Source: Pseudomonas sp. LBUM920
GTDB taxonomy: Bacteria > Pseudomonadota > Gammaproteobacteria > Pseudomonadales > Pseudomonadaceae
Assembly: GCF_003852315.1 (NCBI RefSeq)
Contig: NZ_CP027762.1
Span: 5,623,501 to 5,687,500 of the forward strand
Direction of reading: 5' to 3'
DNA length: 64,000 nt
A program made the translations under genes and the position numbers. Below, piece after piece: positions 34,596-43,504 of this stretch (position 1 is the first letter of the stretch; every line of letters begins with the position of its first letter). Under the pieces are notes generated by a model. The model did no database searches, was not told the DNA's origin, and was given only the letters and a program-made list of their open reading frames with translations.

Positions 34596-36035
34596 TCAAT
34601 TCCCCTTGTGCTGATTGTGGGCGTGGTCGTCGTCGCTGCCATCATCGGCGGCGGACAACGGACGGGCCGGCGTGCGTTTCTGGCCAGGGCCACCATGGGT
34701 AGGCTCGCTGCCTTCGTGGGTCTGCGGCCCTTTGCGCACCAGGCGCATCATGTAGCCCAGCCCTGCGCCGAACAGTGCGAAGTACACCACCACGAACAAC
34801 ACCAGGGTGATCGTCATCTGCGCCAGGCTATGCCCGGAGGAAGCGTCCGCCGTGCGCATCAAACCGTAGACCACCCACGGCTGGCGGCCGATTTCGGTGG
34901 TAAACCAACCGGCGAGAATCGCGATCAGGCCGGACGGGCCCATCCACAGCGCCAGGTACAGGAATGGCCTGGAGGTGTACATCTTGTCGCCCCGACGCAG
35001 CCAGAGGCTGAACAGGCCGGTGAAGATCATCAGGAAACCCAGGCCAACCATGACCCGAAACGACCAGAACACAATCGTCGAGTTGGGACGGTCTTCAGGC
35101 GGGAACTCCTTGAGCGCCGGCACCTGTTTGTCCAGGGAGTGCGTCAGGATCAAGCTGCCCAGGTAAGGAATTTCGACCGCGTATTTGGTTTTTTCGGCCT
35201 TCATGTCGGGCAGGCCGAACAGGATCAGCGGCGTCGGCTCGTTGCCGATATTTTCCCAGTGGCCTTCAATCGCGGCGATTTTCGCCGGCTGGTGCTTGAG
35301 GGTATTCAGGCCGTGAAAGTCGCCGATCACCGCCTGGATAGGCGCCACGATCAGCGCCATCCACATTGCCATCGAGAGCATGGTGCGGATCGCCGGGTTG
35401 TCCTTGCCGCGCAGCAGGTGCCAGGCCGCCGACGAACCGACGAAGAACGCCGTGGCCACAAAGGCCGCCGTGGCCATGTGCATCAGCCGGTACGGGAACG
35501 ACGGGTTGAAGATCACCGCCAGCCAGTCGGTAGGAATCACGCGCCCGTCGACGATTTCAAAGCCTTGCGGGGTCTGCATCCAGCTGTTGGACGCCAGAAT
35601 CCAGAAGGTCGAGATCAGCGTGCCGACGGCCACCATCACCGTGGCAAAGAAGTGCAGCTTGCGCCCCACCTTGTTCCAGCCGAACAGCATCACGCCGAGG
35701 AAACCCGCCTCCAGGAAGAAGGCCGTGAGCACCTCGTACGTCAGCAACGGCCCGGTTACAGCGCCGGCAAAGTCCGAGAAGCGGCTCCAGTTGGTGCCGA
35801 ACTGGTAGGCCATGACCAGGCCCGAGACCACGCCCATGCCGAAGTTGACGGCAAAGATCTTCGACCAGAAATGATAGAGGTCACGGTAGGTGTCGTTATG
35901 GGTCTTGAGCCACAGACCTTCCAGCACCGCAAGGTAACTGGCCAGGCCGATAGTGATCGCCGGGAACAGGATGTGGAACGAGATGGTGAATGCGAATTGA
36001 ATTCGGGCGAGATCTAGCGCCTCCAAACCGAACAT
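34596..36035 (-). CDS. cioA: Cyanide-insensitive quinol oxidase subunit I
   Basis: CioA holds the heme groups and quinol site of the bd-type oxidase. The 479-residue product has the N-terminal RIQFAFTISFHILFPAITIG stretch with the heme-ligand His (about residue 19). The Q-loop region (about 245-330) is short, as in Cio enzymes, versus the longer E. coli CydA loop. The start at 36035 (MFGLEALDLAR) has GAGGAA 5 bases before it. Upstream in-frame codons are poor. The C-terminal tail is hydrophilic and His-rich. An ANR-type box lies about 160 bases upstream. Confidence 0.95.
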   Translation of the reverse strand: MFGLEALDLARIQFAFTISFHILFPAITIGLASYLAVLEGLWLKTHNDTYRDLYHFWSKIFAVNFGMGVVSGLVMAYQFGTNWSRFSDFAGAVTGPLLTYEVLTAFFLEAGFLGVMLFGWNKVGRKLHFFATVMVAVGTLISTFWILASNSWMQTPQGFEIVDGRVIPTDWLAVIFNPSFPYRLMHMATAAFVATAFFVGSSAAWHLLRGKDNPAIRTMLSMAMWMALIVAPIQAVIGDFHGLNTLKHQPAKIAAIEGHWENIGNEPTPLILFGLPDMKAEKTKYAVEIPYLGSLILTHSLDKQVPALKEFPPEDRPNSTIVFWSFRVMVGLGFLMIFTGLFSLWLRRGDKMYTSRPFLYLALWMGPSGLIAILAGWFTTEIGRQPWVVYGLMRTADASSGHSLAQMTITLVLFVVVYFALFGAGLGYMMRLVRKGPQTHEGSEPTHGGPGQKRTPARPLSAADDGSDDDHAHNQHKGN

Positions 36036-36365
36036 AAGTCTTCCTCTGTCAGGTAATACCGGCTGCTGGCTGGGAGCCTGCACCCACTGCCCCCACGGAT
36101 ATGGAGTGTGGCGAATTTCAATTCGTTTCTTTTTTTAACCCACCACGTAGGGAATCGGGCCTTTCGGCCTCCAGAACAATCCCGGGGCCGGTTTTGATCT
36201 GGATCAAGCATTGCTGAAAGAGTAGTCCCATTTTCGCTGTAGGACGGCGTGGTCTTTTGCCGCGTGACAGCTTGCCTCATGCCGGTGCACAGCAAACCCT
36301 TGCAACTATTTGTTACAGCATGATGCTAATCTCGCCGTTCCCTCTGCTCCCGACCTGAATTCCCG
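36036..36365. other. Divergent control region between cioA and MFS gene
   Basis: No gene is supported. It holds the cioA promoter region with an ANR/FNR-type palindrome at 36194-36207, and on the right a short A/T-rich stretch leading to the MFS gene. Confidence 0.65.
36194..36207. promoter_or_regulatory. ANR/FNR box upstream of cioAB
   Basis: TTGATCTGGATCAA is an exact match to the TTGATNNNNATCAA consensus. In P. aeruginosa ANR represses cioAB at low oxygen, so a site here fits known biology. It lies midway between two divergent genes, so it could also touch the MFS promoter. Confidence 0.85.
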
Positions 36366-37622
36366 ATGCCTACTAGTGAACCCGCGTTGCTGTTGCGTCA
36401 CCATCGCCCTTTCATCGCGTTCTGGCTGGCACGGATCTTCACCGCCAGCGGCTTCCAGATGCTCACCGTGGCCATCGGCTGGAACCTCTACCAACTGACC
36501 GGCAACGTGCTGGACCTGGGCTTGGTCGGCCTGGTGGAATTCATCCCGCGCGTACTGTTCATGCTGCACACCGGGCATGTGGCCGATCGCTATGAACGAC
36601 GCAAGGTCGCCGCCATCTGCCAGACCGTGCAGGCGCTGATTGCCTTGTCCCTGGCCATCGGCGGCCTGACCGGCAACGTGACGCGCGAGATGATCTTTAT
36701 CCTCGCCTTCCTGCTCGGCGCCGCGCGTTCGTTTGAAATGCCGACCACCCAGGCGCTGCTGCCAAGCATCGTGCCCAGCGCACTGTTCCCGCGGGCCGTG
36801 GCTTCGTCGCAATCGGCGCAGCAACTGGCGACCATTGTCGCGCCAGCCTTGGGCGGTTTGCTCTATGCATTCGGCAGCGTGTGGGTGTATGGCCCGACAG
36901 TGGTGTTGTACCTGATCGCCTGCGTGCTGACCCTCAACCTGCCCGCGCGCCAAACCCCGCTGAACAAAGCCAAGGCCACCATGGACTCGCTGCTGGCCGG
37001 GATTCGCTTTATCCGCAGCCGCCCGGACATCCTCGGCGCCATCTCGCTGGACCTGTTCGCCGTGCTGTTGGGCGGTGCCACCGCGTTGCTGCCGGTGTTT
37101 GCCAAGGACATCCTGCTGACCGGCGCCTGGGGCCTGGGCCTGCTGCGCTCGGCACCGGCGGTGGGCGCGTTGTTAATGTCGTTGTGGCTGGCACGGTTTT
37201 CGGTGGACCGGCATGTCGGGCGCGTGATGTTTACTGCCGTCGGCGTGTTTGGCGTGGCGACCATCGCGTTCGGCCTGTCGACCTCGTTCTGGTTTTCGCT
37301 GGCGGTGCTGGTGGTGCTGGGCGCAGCAGACATGATCAGCATGGTGATTCGCGCGTCGTTCGTGCAACTGGAAACGCCGGATGAAATGCGCGGCCGGGTC
37401 AGTGCGGTCAACGGCCTGTTTATCGGCGCGTCCAATCAGCTGGGCGAGTTCGAATCGGGGATCACCGCCCACTGGTTCGGCACCGTGCCCGCCGTGGTCA
37501 TGGGCGGGATCGGCACGCTGCTGGTGACCGGGGTGTGGATAAAACTGTTCCCAACCCTGGCCAATCGCGACCGGATGCATGTGGCGGTAGAAGAGCCGAA
37601 GGCTGAAGCGGCGAAGGTCTGA
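36366..37622 (+). CDS. MFS exporter (EntS-like, MFS_3)
   Basis: This 418-residue major-facilitator protein has about 12 TM segments. The MFS loop 2-3 signature appears as GHVADRYERRKVA (about 75-87), and a second copy region lies near residues 265-285 (ARFSVDRHVGRVM). The fold resembles EntS/MFS_3 exporters that expel siderophores or drugs. The substrate is unknown. It is divergent from the cio operon across a 330-base gap and followed by a REP doublet. Confidence 0.8.
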   Translation: MPTSEPALLLRHHRPFIAFWLARIFTASGFQMLTVAIGWNLYQLTGNVLDLGLVGLVEFIPRVLFMLHTGHVADRYERRKVAAICQTVQALIALSLAIGGLTGNVTREMIFILAFLLGAARSFEMPTTQALLPSIVPSALFPRAVASSQSAQQLATIVAPALGGLLYAFGSVWVYGPTVVLYLIACVLTLNLPARQTPLNKAKATMDSLLAGIRFIRSRPDILGAISLDLFAVLLGGATALLPVFAKDILLTGAWGLGLLRSAPAVGALLMSLWLARFSVDRHVGRVMFTAVGVFGVATIAFGLSTSFWFSLAVLVVLGAADMISMVIRASFVQLETPDEMRGRVSAVNGLFIGASNQLGEFESGITAHWFGTVPAVVMGGIGTLLVTGVWIKLFPTLANRDRMHVAVEEPKAEAAKV

Positions 37623-37660
37623 GCACCGCCGCCTGACCGGAGGCAGCACTACAGAACACA

Positions 37661-37748
37661 GTGGGAGCGGGCTTGCTCGCGAAGGCGGTGCATCAGTCGA
37701 TACAGTCATTGACTGACGCCGCGCTTTCGCGGGCTAACCCGCTCCCAC
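37661..37748. repeat. REP doublet, head-to-head
   Basis: GTGGGAGCGGGCTTGCTCGC and the inverted arm GCGGGCTAACCCGCTCCCAC flank a spacer of about 47 bases. The right arm has CTAAC for CAAGC. It lies between two convergent genes. Confidence 0.82.
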
Positions 37749-37767
37749 AGTGGTTTTGAGGTGTGTG

Positions 37768-39951
37768 CTAGAGCACCTTGTCCAGGGTGACAGGGAAGTC
37801 GCGTACCCGTTTGCCGGTGGCGTGATAAATCGCGTTCGCCACCGCCGCCGCCACCCCGACAATGCCGATTTCGCCCACGCCTTTGGAGCCCAGGGCATTA
37901 ACGACTTCGTCATGTTCTTCGACAAAGATCACGTCAATCTCGCCAATGTCGGCGTTCACCGGGATGTGGTACTCGGCCAGGCTGTGGTTCATGTAGCGCC
38001 CCAGGTGGTGGTCGATCTGCGTCTCTTCATGCAGCGCCATGCCAATGCCCCACACCACGCCGCCGAGGATCTGGCTGCGGGCCATCTTCGGATTGACCAC
38101 GCGACCGGCGGCAATCGCGCTGACCACGCGGCTGACCTTGATGGTGCCCAGGTCTTCATCGACCCGTACTTCCACAAATACCGCCGAGTGGGTGGCCGTG
38201 GCGTAGCCCTCGCGTTTTTTGTCGGGCTCGCTGTCGACCTGCACTTGCAGCGCGTCCTCACCGCTGTCTTTAACCAGTTGGGCCAACGACACACTCACGT
38301 CGCCTGTGTGCAATTGGCCGTCTTCAAAGCGCACGGACTCGGCGTCCTTGAACACCGGGTACGTCTGCCGGGCAATCTTCAGCAGTTTGGCGTTCAGCGC
38401 TTCGCACGCCTGTTGCACGGCAGTGCCGACGGACGACACGGTAAACGAGCCGCCCTGCAAAGGCGCGGTGGGCAAGGACGAGTCCCCCAGCAAAAATTGG
38501 ATATCGCCCATCGCCACACCGCTGGCCTGCGCGGCAATCTGGGTCATGACCGTGTAAGTGCCGGTGCCGATATCGGTGGTGGCGCTGCTGACTGTCAATT
38601 TGCCTTCGGCGTCGATGCTCGCCTTGGCGCTGGCCTTCATCTGCATGGCTTCCCACACGCCGCCGGCCATGCCCCAGCCGATCAACTGGTTGCCGTCACG
38701 CATGCTGCGTGGCTCCGGGTTGCGCTGGCCCCAACCGAAGCGTTCGGCGCCTTCGCTGTAGCATTCGCGCAGGGCTTTGCTCGACCAGGGTTTGTCTTCG
38801 TTCTGGTTGCGCTCGGCGTAGTTGATCAGGCGCAACTGCACTGGGTCCATGCCCAAGGCACAGGCCAGTTCGTCCATGGCGCACTCCAGGCCGATCACGC
38901 CCAGCGCGGCGCCTGGCGCGCGCATGTCCAGCGGGGTGTAGACATCCAGCGGCACCAGGTTGTAGGTCAGCTGCACGTTATCGCAGTGGTAGAGCATGCC
39001 GCTCCACTCCACCACGTGCTCGCTGAAGTCTTCGAAGCGCGAGGTCTGGCCAATTGCGGTGTGCCCCAACGCCAGCAGCCGACCGTTGGCGGCCGCGCCC
39101 ATCTGCAACCGCTGCAAGGTGCGGGGTCGGTAGCCAAAGGTGAACATCTGTTGACGCGTCAGGGTGACGCGCACCGAACGCTTGAGCGCCAATGACGCCA
39201 TCACCGCCAGGGGCAACTGGTATTGCGGGCGCAGGCCGGAACCGAAAGCGCCGCCGACGAACGCGGCAAAAATCCTCACCTGGCTCTTATCCAGGCCGAA
39301 GATTTTTTGCACATAGGCCTGGCAGTTCTGTGGGCCTTGGGTTTTGTCGTGGATATGCAGGGTGCCGTCCGGCTGATACAGCACCGTACTGGCGTGGGGT
39401 TCCATCGGGTTGTGGTGTTCGATGGGCGTGCTGTAGTGCACGTCGAGGCTGACGGCGGCAGCGCTCCACTCGGCCTGGAAGTTACCGCGGGGCGCGGGCG
39501 GCGTTTGCGGCGAGGGGTGCGCCTGTTCCTGCATGGCCAACAAGTCGGTTTCAAAGGCTTCGCTTGCGTACTCGATCTCGACCAGAGAGCCGGCATGTCG
39601 CGCCAGCTCCAAATTGTCGGCAATCACCAGCGCCAAGGGCTGGCCGCTATAAAGGACGCGGTCGTTGTAGAGCGGGCGAAACGGCGAGCCATCCGCCGCA
39701 TCGTCGTCGGCGAACGCGTCATCGTAGCTGGCAAGCCTGGGGCGATTGTGGTGATCCAGCACCATGACTACGCCCGGCAGCGCCAGGGCCTTTGAGGCAT
39801 CGATCTTGATCACCCGGCCCTTGGCGATGGTGCTGGAGACCACACTGCCGTGCAGCAAGTCTTTGTCTGGAAACTCGCCGGCATATCGCGCCTGGCCGGT
39901 GACCTTGAGCAGACCGTCGACGCGGTCCAGAGGTTTGCCGATAGCGGTCAT
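37768..39951 (-). CDS. Molybdopterin-binding subunit of PaoABC-like aldehyde oxidase
   Basis: This is the large catalytic subunit (727 aa) of a xanthine-oxidase-family enzyme closest to PaoC/YagR, which oxidises aromatic aldehydes. It has the aldehyde oxidase a/b-hammerhead domain (about 10-120) and molybdopterin-binding domain (about 130-700). The catalytic Glu sits in LGSKGVGEIGIVG near the C-terminus (about residue 692). FVGGAFGSGL and RAPGAALGV are cofactor-binding loops. It ends the three-gene operon, overlapping the previous gene by 4 bases. No paoD/XdhC-type insertion factor follows it. Confidence 0.88.
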   Translation of the reverse strand: MTAIGKPLDRVDGLLKVTGQARYAGEFPDKDLLHGSVVSSTIAKGRVIKIDASKALALPGVVMVLDHHNRPRLASYDDAFADDDAADGSPFRPLYNDRVLYSGQPLALVIADNLELARHAGSLVEIEYASEAFETDLLAMQEQAHPSPQTPPAPRGNFQAEWSAAAVSLDVHYSTPIEHHNPMEPHASTVLYQPDGTLHIHDKTQGPQNCQAYVQKIFGLDKSQVRIFAAFVGGAFGSGLRPQYQLPLAVMASLALKRSVRVTLTRQQMFTFGYRPRTLQRLQMGAAANGRLLALGHTAIGQTSRFEDFSEHVVEWSGMLYHCDNVQLTYNLVPLDVYTPLDMRAPGAALGVIGLECAMDELACALGMDPVQLRLINYAERNQNEDKPWSSKALRECYSEGAERFGWGQRNPEPRSMRDGNQLIGWGMAGGVWEAMQMKASAKASIDAEGKLTVSSATTDIGTGTYTVMTQIAAQASGVAMGDIQFLLGDSSLPTAPLQGGSFTVSSVGTAVQQACEALNAKLLKIARQTYPVFKDAESVRFEDGQLHTGDVSVSLAQLVKDSGEDALQVQVDSEPDKKREGYATATHSAVFVEVRVDEDLGTIKVSRVVSAIAAGRVVNPKMARSQILGGVVWGIGMALHEETQIDHHLGRYMNHSLAEYHIPVNADIGEIDVIFVEEHDEVVNALGSKGVGEIGIVGVAAAVANAIYHATGKRVRDFPVTLDKVL

Positions 39952-40937
39952 GGGCGTTCTCCTGCGACAGCCGCGTCGCTCAGGGCGCGAATAATCCCAC
40001 GGCGCGCCAGCTTGATTTTGAAGCCGTTGTGTTCCAGCGGTACGGCATCTTGCAGCAAAGCGTCGGCGGCGTTGCTGAAGGTTTCGCGGCTGACCGTCTG
40101 GCCGATCAGCGAGGCTTCCACCGCGCGGTCACGCCAAGGCTTGTGGGCCACACCGCCCAGCGCAACGCGGGCGTCGATGATTTGGTCGCCGTCCAGTTCG
40201 AGGGCGGCGGCCACGGAGACCAGGGCAAAAGCGTAAGAGGCGCGGTCGCGGATTTTCAGGTAATGGCTGTGACGGGCCAGCTGGTTGGCGGGCAGCTCGA
40301 TGGCGGTGATCAACTCATCGTCGGCCAGCAGGTTGTCGCGCTGCGGCGTATCGCCGGGCAATCGATGGAAGTCAGCAAATTCGATGACGCGCGCACCTGC
40401 GCGGCCTTCGACATGCACCCGCGCCTCCAGCGCCGCCAAGGCCACGCACATGTCAGACGGGTGCGTGGCGACGCAGTGTTCGCTGGCGCCGAGGATCGCG
40501 TGGATACGGTTCAAGCCGGTGCGCGCCGGGCAGCCGCTGCCGGGTTCGCGCTTGTTGCAGGGCACGCTGGCGTCATAAAAGTAGTAGCAGCGGGTGCGCT
40601 GCAACAAGTTGCCGCCGGTGCTGGCCATGTTGCGCAACTGCGGCGAGGCTCCGGCCAGGATGGCCTGGGACAGCAGTGGGTAACGCGCCTCGATCACGGG
40701 GTGCCAGGCCAGGTCGGCGTTGCTCACTAGCGCGCCGATCATCACGCCGCCACTGGCGGTCTCTTTAACGCCCTGCAGCGGCAGGCCGGTGATATCGATC
40801 AAGTGTTCGGGGCGGCTGATGTTTTCTTTCATCAGGTCCAGCAGGTTGGTGCCACCGGCGATAAAACGTGAAGCCGCGCTGCTCATGTGCACGGCCTCGT
40901 GCACATCGGCTGGCTTGCTGTACTGGAAGGGATTCAT
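39948..40937 (-). CDS. FAD-binding subunit of PaoABC-like aldehyde oxidase
   Basis: This 329-residue subunit resembles PaoB/YagS. It binds FAD through FIAGGTNLLDLMKEN (about 25-39) and ASTGGNLLQRTRC. A Cys-rich insertion (RCYYFYDASVPCNKREPGSGC, about 115-138) matches the extra 4Fe-4S site that distinguishes PaoB from plain xanthine dehydrogenase medium subunits. The four Cys needed are plausible, though I cannot verify geometry. It overlaps both neighbours by 4 bases, so the three subunits are made together. Confidence 0.87.
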   Translation of the reverse strand: MNPFQYSKPADVHEAVHMSSAASRFIAGGTNLLDLMKENISRPEHLIDITGLPLQGVKETASGGVMIGALVSNADLAWHPVIEARYPLLSQAILAGASPQLRNMASTGGNLLQRTRCYYFYDASVPCNKREPGSGCPARTGLNRIHAILGASEHCVATHPSDMCVALAALEARVHVEGRAGARVIEFADFHRLPGDTPQRDNLLADDELITAIELPANQLARHSHYLKIRDRASYAFALVSVAAALELDGDQIIDARVALGGVAHKPWRDRAVEASLIGQTVSRETFSNAADALLQDAVPLEHNGFKIKLARRGIIRALSDAAVAGERP

Positions 40938-41458
40938 TGCTCACCTCCCTGGGCGCGGCAGGCTGGCAAGGCGTCTTCGATGGCATCGCGGATGTTGCTG
41001 TAGGCGCCGCAGCGACACAGGTTGCCGCTCATCAGCTCCTTAATCTGCGCGGTGTCGTGGGCGCGGCCTTCATTGGCCAGGCCGACGGCGGAGCAGATCT
41101 GCCCTGGGGTGCAATAGCCGCACTGAAAGGCGTCATGCTTGATAAAGGCTTGCTGCATCGGGTGCAACGCGTCGCCGTCGGCCAGGCCTTCGATGGTGGT
41201 CAATTCGGCGCCATCGCACATCACCGCCAGGGTCAGGCAGGCGTTGACGCGTTTACCGTCGCGCAACACTGTGCAGGCGCCGCATTGGCCGTGGTCGCAG
41301 CCTTTTTTACTGCCGACCAGGTCCAACTGTTCGCGCAGCAAGTCCAGCAAGGTGGTCCAGGGCAACACGTCAAGTTGGCGGTCCTGGCCGTTCAGGGTCA
41401 GACGAATCGGGTGGCTGACGAACGGTCTGGCCGCCGCGCCATTGGGGGTTGCGCTCAT
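40934..41458 (-). CDS. 2Fe-2S subunit of PaoABC-like aldehyde oxidase, no Tat signal
   Basis: This 174-residue subunit carries two 2Fe-2S clusters: a plant-ferredoxin-like domain (KKGCDHGQCGACTVL, about 51-65) and a helical domain (CGYCTPGQICS and LCRCGAYSNI, about 113-155). ATG at 41458 has GAGG 8 bases before it. E. coli PaoA has a twin-arginine signal that exports the complex. Here the N-terminus is a short MSATPNGAAARPF with no RR motif or hydrophobic core, so the complex is probably cytosolic. Confidence 0.87.
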   Translation of the reverse strand: MSATPNGAAARPFVSHPIRLTLNGQDRQLDVLPWTTLLDLLREQLDLVGSKKGCDHGQCGACTVLRDGKRVNACLTLAVMCDGAELTTIEGLADGDALHPMQQAFIKHDAFQCGYCTPGQICSAVGLANEGRAHDTAQIKELMSGNLCRCGAYSNIRDAIEDALPACRAQGGEQ

Positions 41459-41554
41459 AAACACCTCACGGGTTGGGGTATATCCGCGGCGTTCAGGAAA
41501 GTCGCCGTCTCAGGGGTACGACTTCCCGGGGTATTGAGCGTTCAAGAGGATTGA

Positions 41555-41998
41555 TCAGCGGATGTTGAGCATCGTCGTCAGCGGGGTTTGCGAGCCGTTG
41601 ATCGAGGAATTGCTGTACTCGAACCAGCCCGGCGCCTGGACGTTCAGGTCAAACACATAGATGTAGCCCATCACAGTGCCCACGCCATTACAGGCCTGGC
41701 TGATGTTGCCGACCTGGCATACCGGCGAGCGCTGCCCGTTCAACTCCGCGCCATCGAAACGGCCCATCGGGCTTTTGCCCAGGCCGACTTCCATCACCGA
41801 CACCTTGGTTGGGCCGCGATGGGCGCACATCTGCGTGCTGGTCGCGCGCTCCGGGATGGTTTCAGCGCAAGCGGCAGACTCCACTTTGAACACGCGCACT
41901 TCGCTCAACGCCGGTGCAGTCGCGCCCCAAGCCGGTGCCGCCAGCCCCAGGCCGATTATGGCGAACAGAGCTAGACTGCTGGCGTTGGCTTTTTTCAT
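41555..41998 (-). CDS. Small secreted protein (DUF4879/YolA-like)
   Basis: This 147-residue protein has a signal peptide (MKKANASSLALFAIIGLGLAAPAWG). The mature domain contains four Cys (about 44, 58, 94, 102), which could form two disulfides, and a conserved-looking PALSEVRVFKVESAAC segment. I think it belongs to the DUF4879 (YolA-like) family, but that is recall, not a search. The gene stands alone, 96 bases from the pao operon start on the same strand, with a separate upstream region. Confidence 0.65.
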   Translation of the reverse strand: MKKANASSLALFAIIGLGLAAPAWGATAPALSEVRVFKVESAACAETIPERATSTQMCAHRGPTKVSVMEVGLGKSPMGRFDGAELNGQRSPVCQVGNISQACNGVGTVMGYIYVFDLNVQAPGWFEYSNSSINGSQTPLTTMLNIR

Positions 41999-42208
41999 GC
42001 TGTTGACGACTCTGGATTAAACGTCGACGCAGTATGCCTCAAGGCCATCCACCCACAAAACCAAGCCTATGCGCCATTGGCCTTCGGCTGCTGGTATGAT
42101 GCGCCGCTTTTTCCGATCCTCTCTGAAACCACAGCCGCTTGGCGCAGTTTGTGCTTTGACTTAGAGGTCAACAAATAACGACGCAAAATAGCGTCACAGG
42201 GAGCCGGC

Positions 42209-43504
42209 ATGCTGGAAAAGCTGTTTCAACTCAACGCACACAACACCAACGTGCGCACCGAGATTCTTGCGGGGATCACGACCTTTCTGGCCATGGCCTA
42301 CATTCTGTTCGTGAACCCGAGCATCCTTGGCGAGACCGGCATGGACAAGGGCGCAGTGTTTGTCGCGACCTGCCTGGCCGCCGCCATCGGTTCGACCGTG
42401 ATGGGCCTGATCGCCAACTACCCGATCGCACTGGCGCCGGGCATGGGCCTCAACGCCTTCTTTACCTACACCGTGGTGCTGCACATGGGCCACACCTGGC
42501 AGGTGGCGCTGGGCGCGGTGTTCATTTCGGCGGTGCTGTTCTTCCTGCTGTCGATCTTCCGCATCCGTGAGTGGATCATCAACAGCATCCCCTTGCCCCT
42601 GCGCTCGGCGATTGCCGCCGGTATCGGCCTGTTCCTGGCGCTGATCGCCCTGCACAACGCCGGGATCGTGGTCGGCAACCCGAACACCCTGGTGGGCCTG
42701 GGCGACCTGAAAAAACCGGCGCCTATCCTGGCCACCTTTGGTTTTATCCTCATCGTTGCGCTGGAAGCCCTGGCCGTACGCGGTGCAGTGCTGATCGGCA
42801 TTCTGGCCGTGACCATTGTCTCGATCCTGTTGAATGTCACCCCGTTCGGCGGCGTGATCTCGATGCCTCCGTCCCTGGCCCCGACCTTCCTGCAACTGGA
42901 TATCAAAGGCGCGCTGGATATCGGCCTGGTCAGCGTGATCTTCGCGTTCCTGTTCGTTGACCTGTTCGACAACTCCGGCACCCTGATCGGCGTCGCCAAG
43001 CGCGCCGGCCTGATGGGCAAGGACGGCCACATGCCAAAAATGGGCCGTGCGCTGATCGCCGACAGCACCGCGGCCATGGCCGGCTCGCTGCTGGGCACCT
43101 CGACCACCACCAGCTACATCGAGTCCGCTGCGGGCGTGAGTGCCGGTGGCCGTACCGGTTTGACCGCTGTGGTTGTCGCGATCCTGTTCCTGCTGGCGCT
43201 GTTCTTCTCGCCACTGGCGGCCAGCGTTCCGGCCTTTGCCACCGCGCCTGCGTTGTTGTTCGTGGCCGTGCTGATGACCTCGGGCCTGGCCGAAATCGAC
43301 TGGGATGACATTACGGTTGCAGCGCCGGTGGTGATCACCGCCCTGGCGATGCCCTTCACTTACTCCATTGCCAACGGCATCGCCTTCGGTTTCATCGCCT
43401 GGACCGCCATCAAGCTGCTTTCGGGCCGCTACCGTGAGCTGAACCCGGCACTGGTGATCCTGTCGATTCTGTTTGTGATCAAGCTGGGCTGGTTCAACGC
43501 ATGA
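42209..43504 (+). CDS. Purine permease, AzgA (NCS2) family
   Basis: This 431-residue inner-membrane permease should bring in hypoxanthine, guanine or adenine with protons. It shows about 13-14 TM segments, AzgA-type features ANYPIALAPGMGLNAFF (about 70-86) and TTSYIESAAGVSAGGRTG (about 299-316). It overlaps trmA by 4 bases (ATGA), so the two are translationally coupled. Order with trmA matches PAO1 PA4719-PA4720 as I recall. A small hairpin (GACGC...GCGTC, about 42180-42195) lies just before the ribosome site. Confidence 0.9.
   Translation: MLEKLFQLNAHNTNVRTEILAGITTFLAMAYILFVNPSILGETGMDKGAVFVATCLAAAIGSTVMGLIANYPIALAPGMGLNAFFTYTVVLHMGHTWQVALGAVFISAVLFFLLSIFRIREWIINSIPLPLRSAIAAGIGLFLALIALHNAGIVVGNPNTLVGLGDLKKPAPILATFGFILIVALEALAVRGAVLIGILAVTIVSILLNVTPFGGVISMPPSLAPTFLQLDIKGALDIGLVSVIFAFLFVDLFDNSGTLIGVAKRAGLMGKDGHMPKMGRALIADSTAAMAGSLLGTSTTTSYIESAAGVSAGGRTGLTAVVVAILFLLALFFSPLAASVPAFATAPALLFVAVLMTSGLAEIDWDDITVAAPVVITALAMPFTYSIANGIAFGFIAWTAIKLLSGRYRELNPALVILSILFVIKLGWFNA

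Noticed and set aside
42130..42200. A purine riboswitch upstream of the purine permease
   Set aside because: Small hairpins exist, but I could not find the conserved purine-aptamer core, and such riboswitches are not expected in Pseudomonas.
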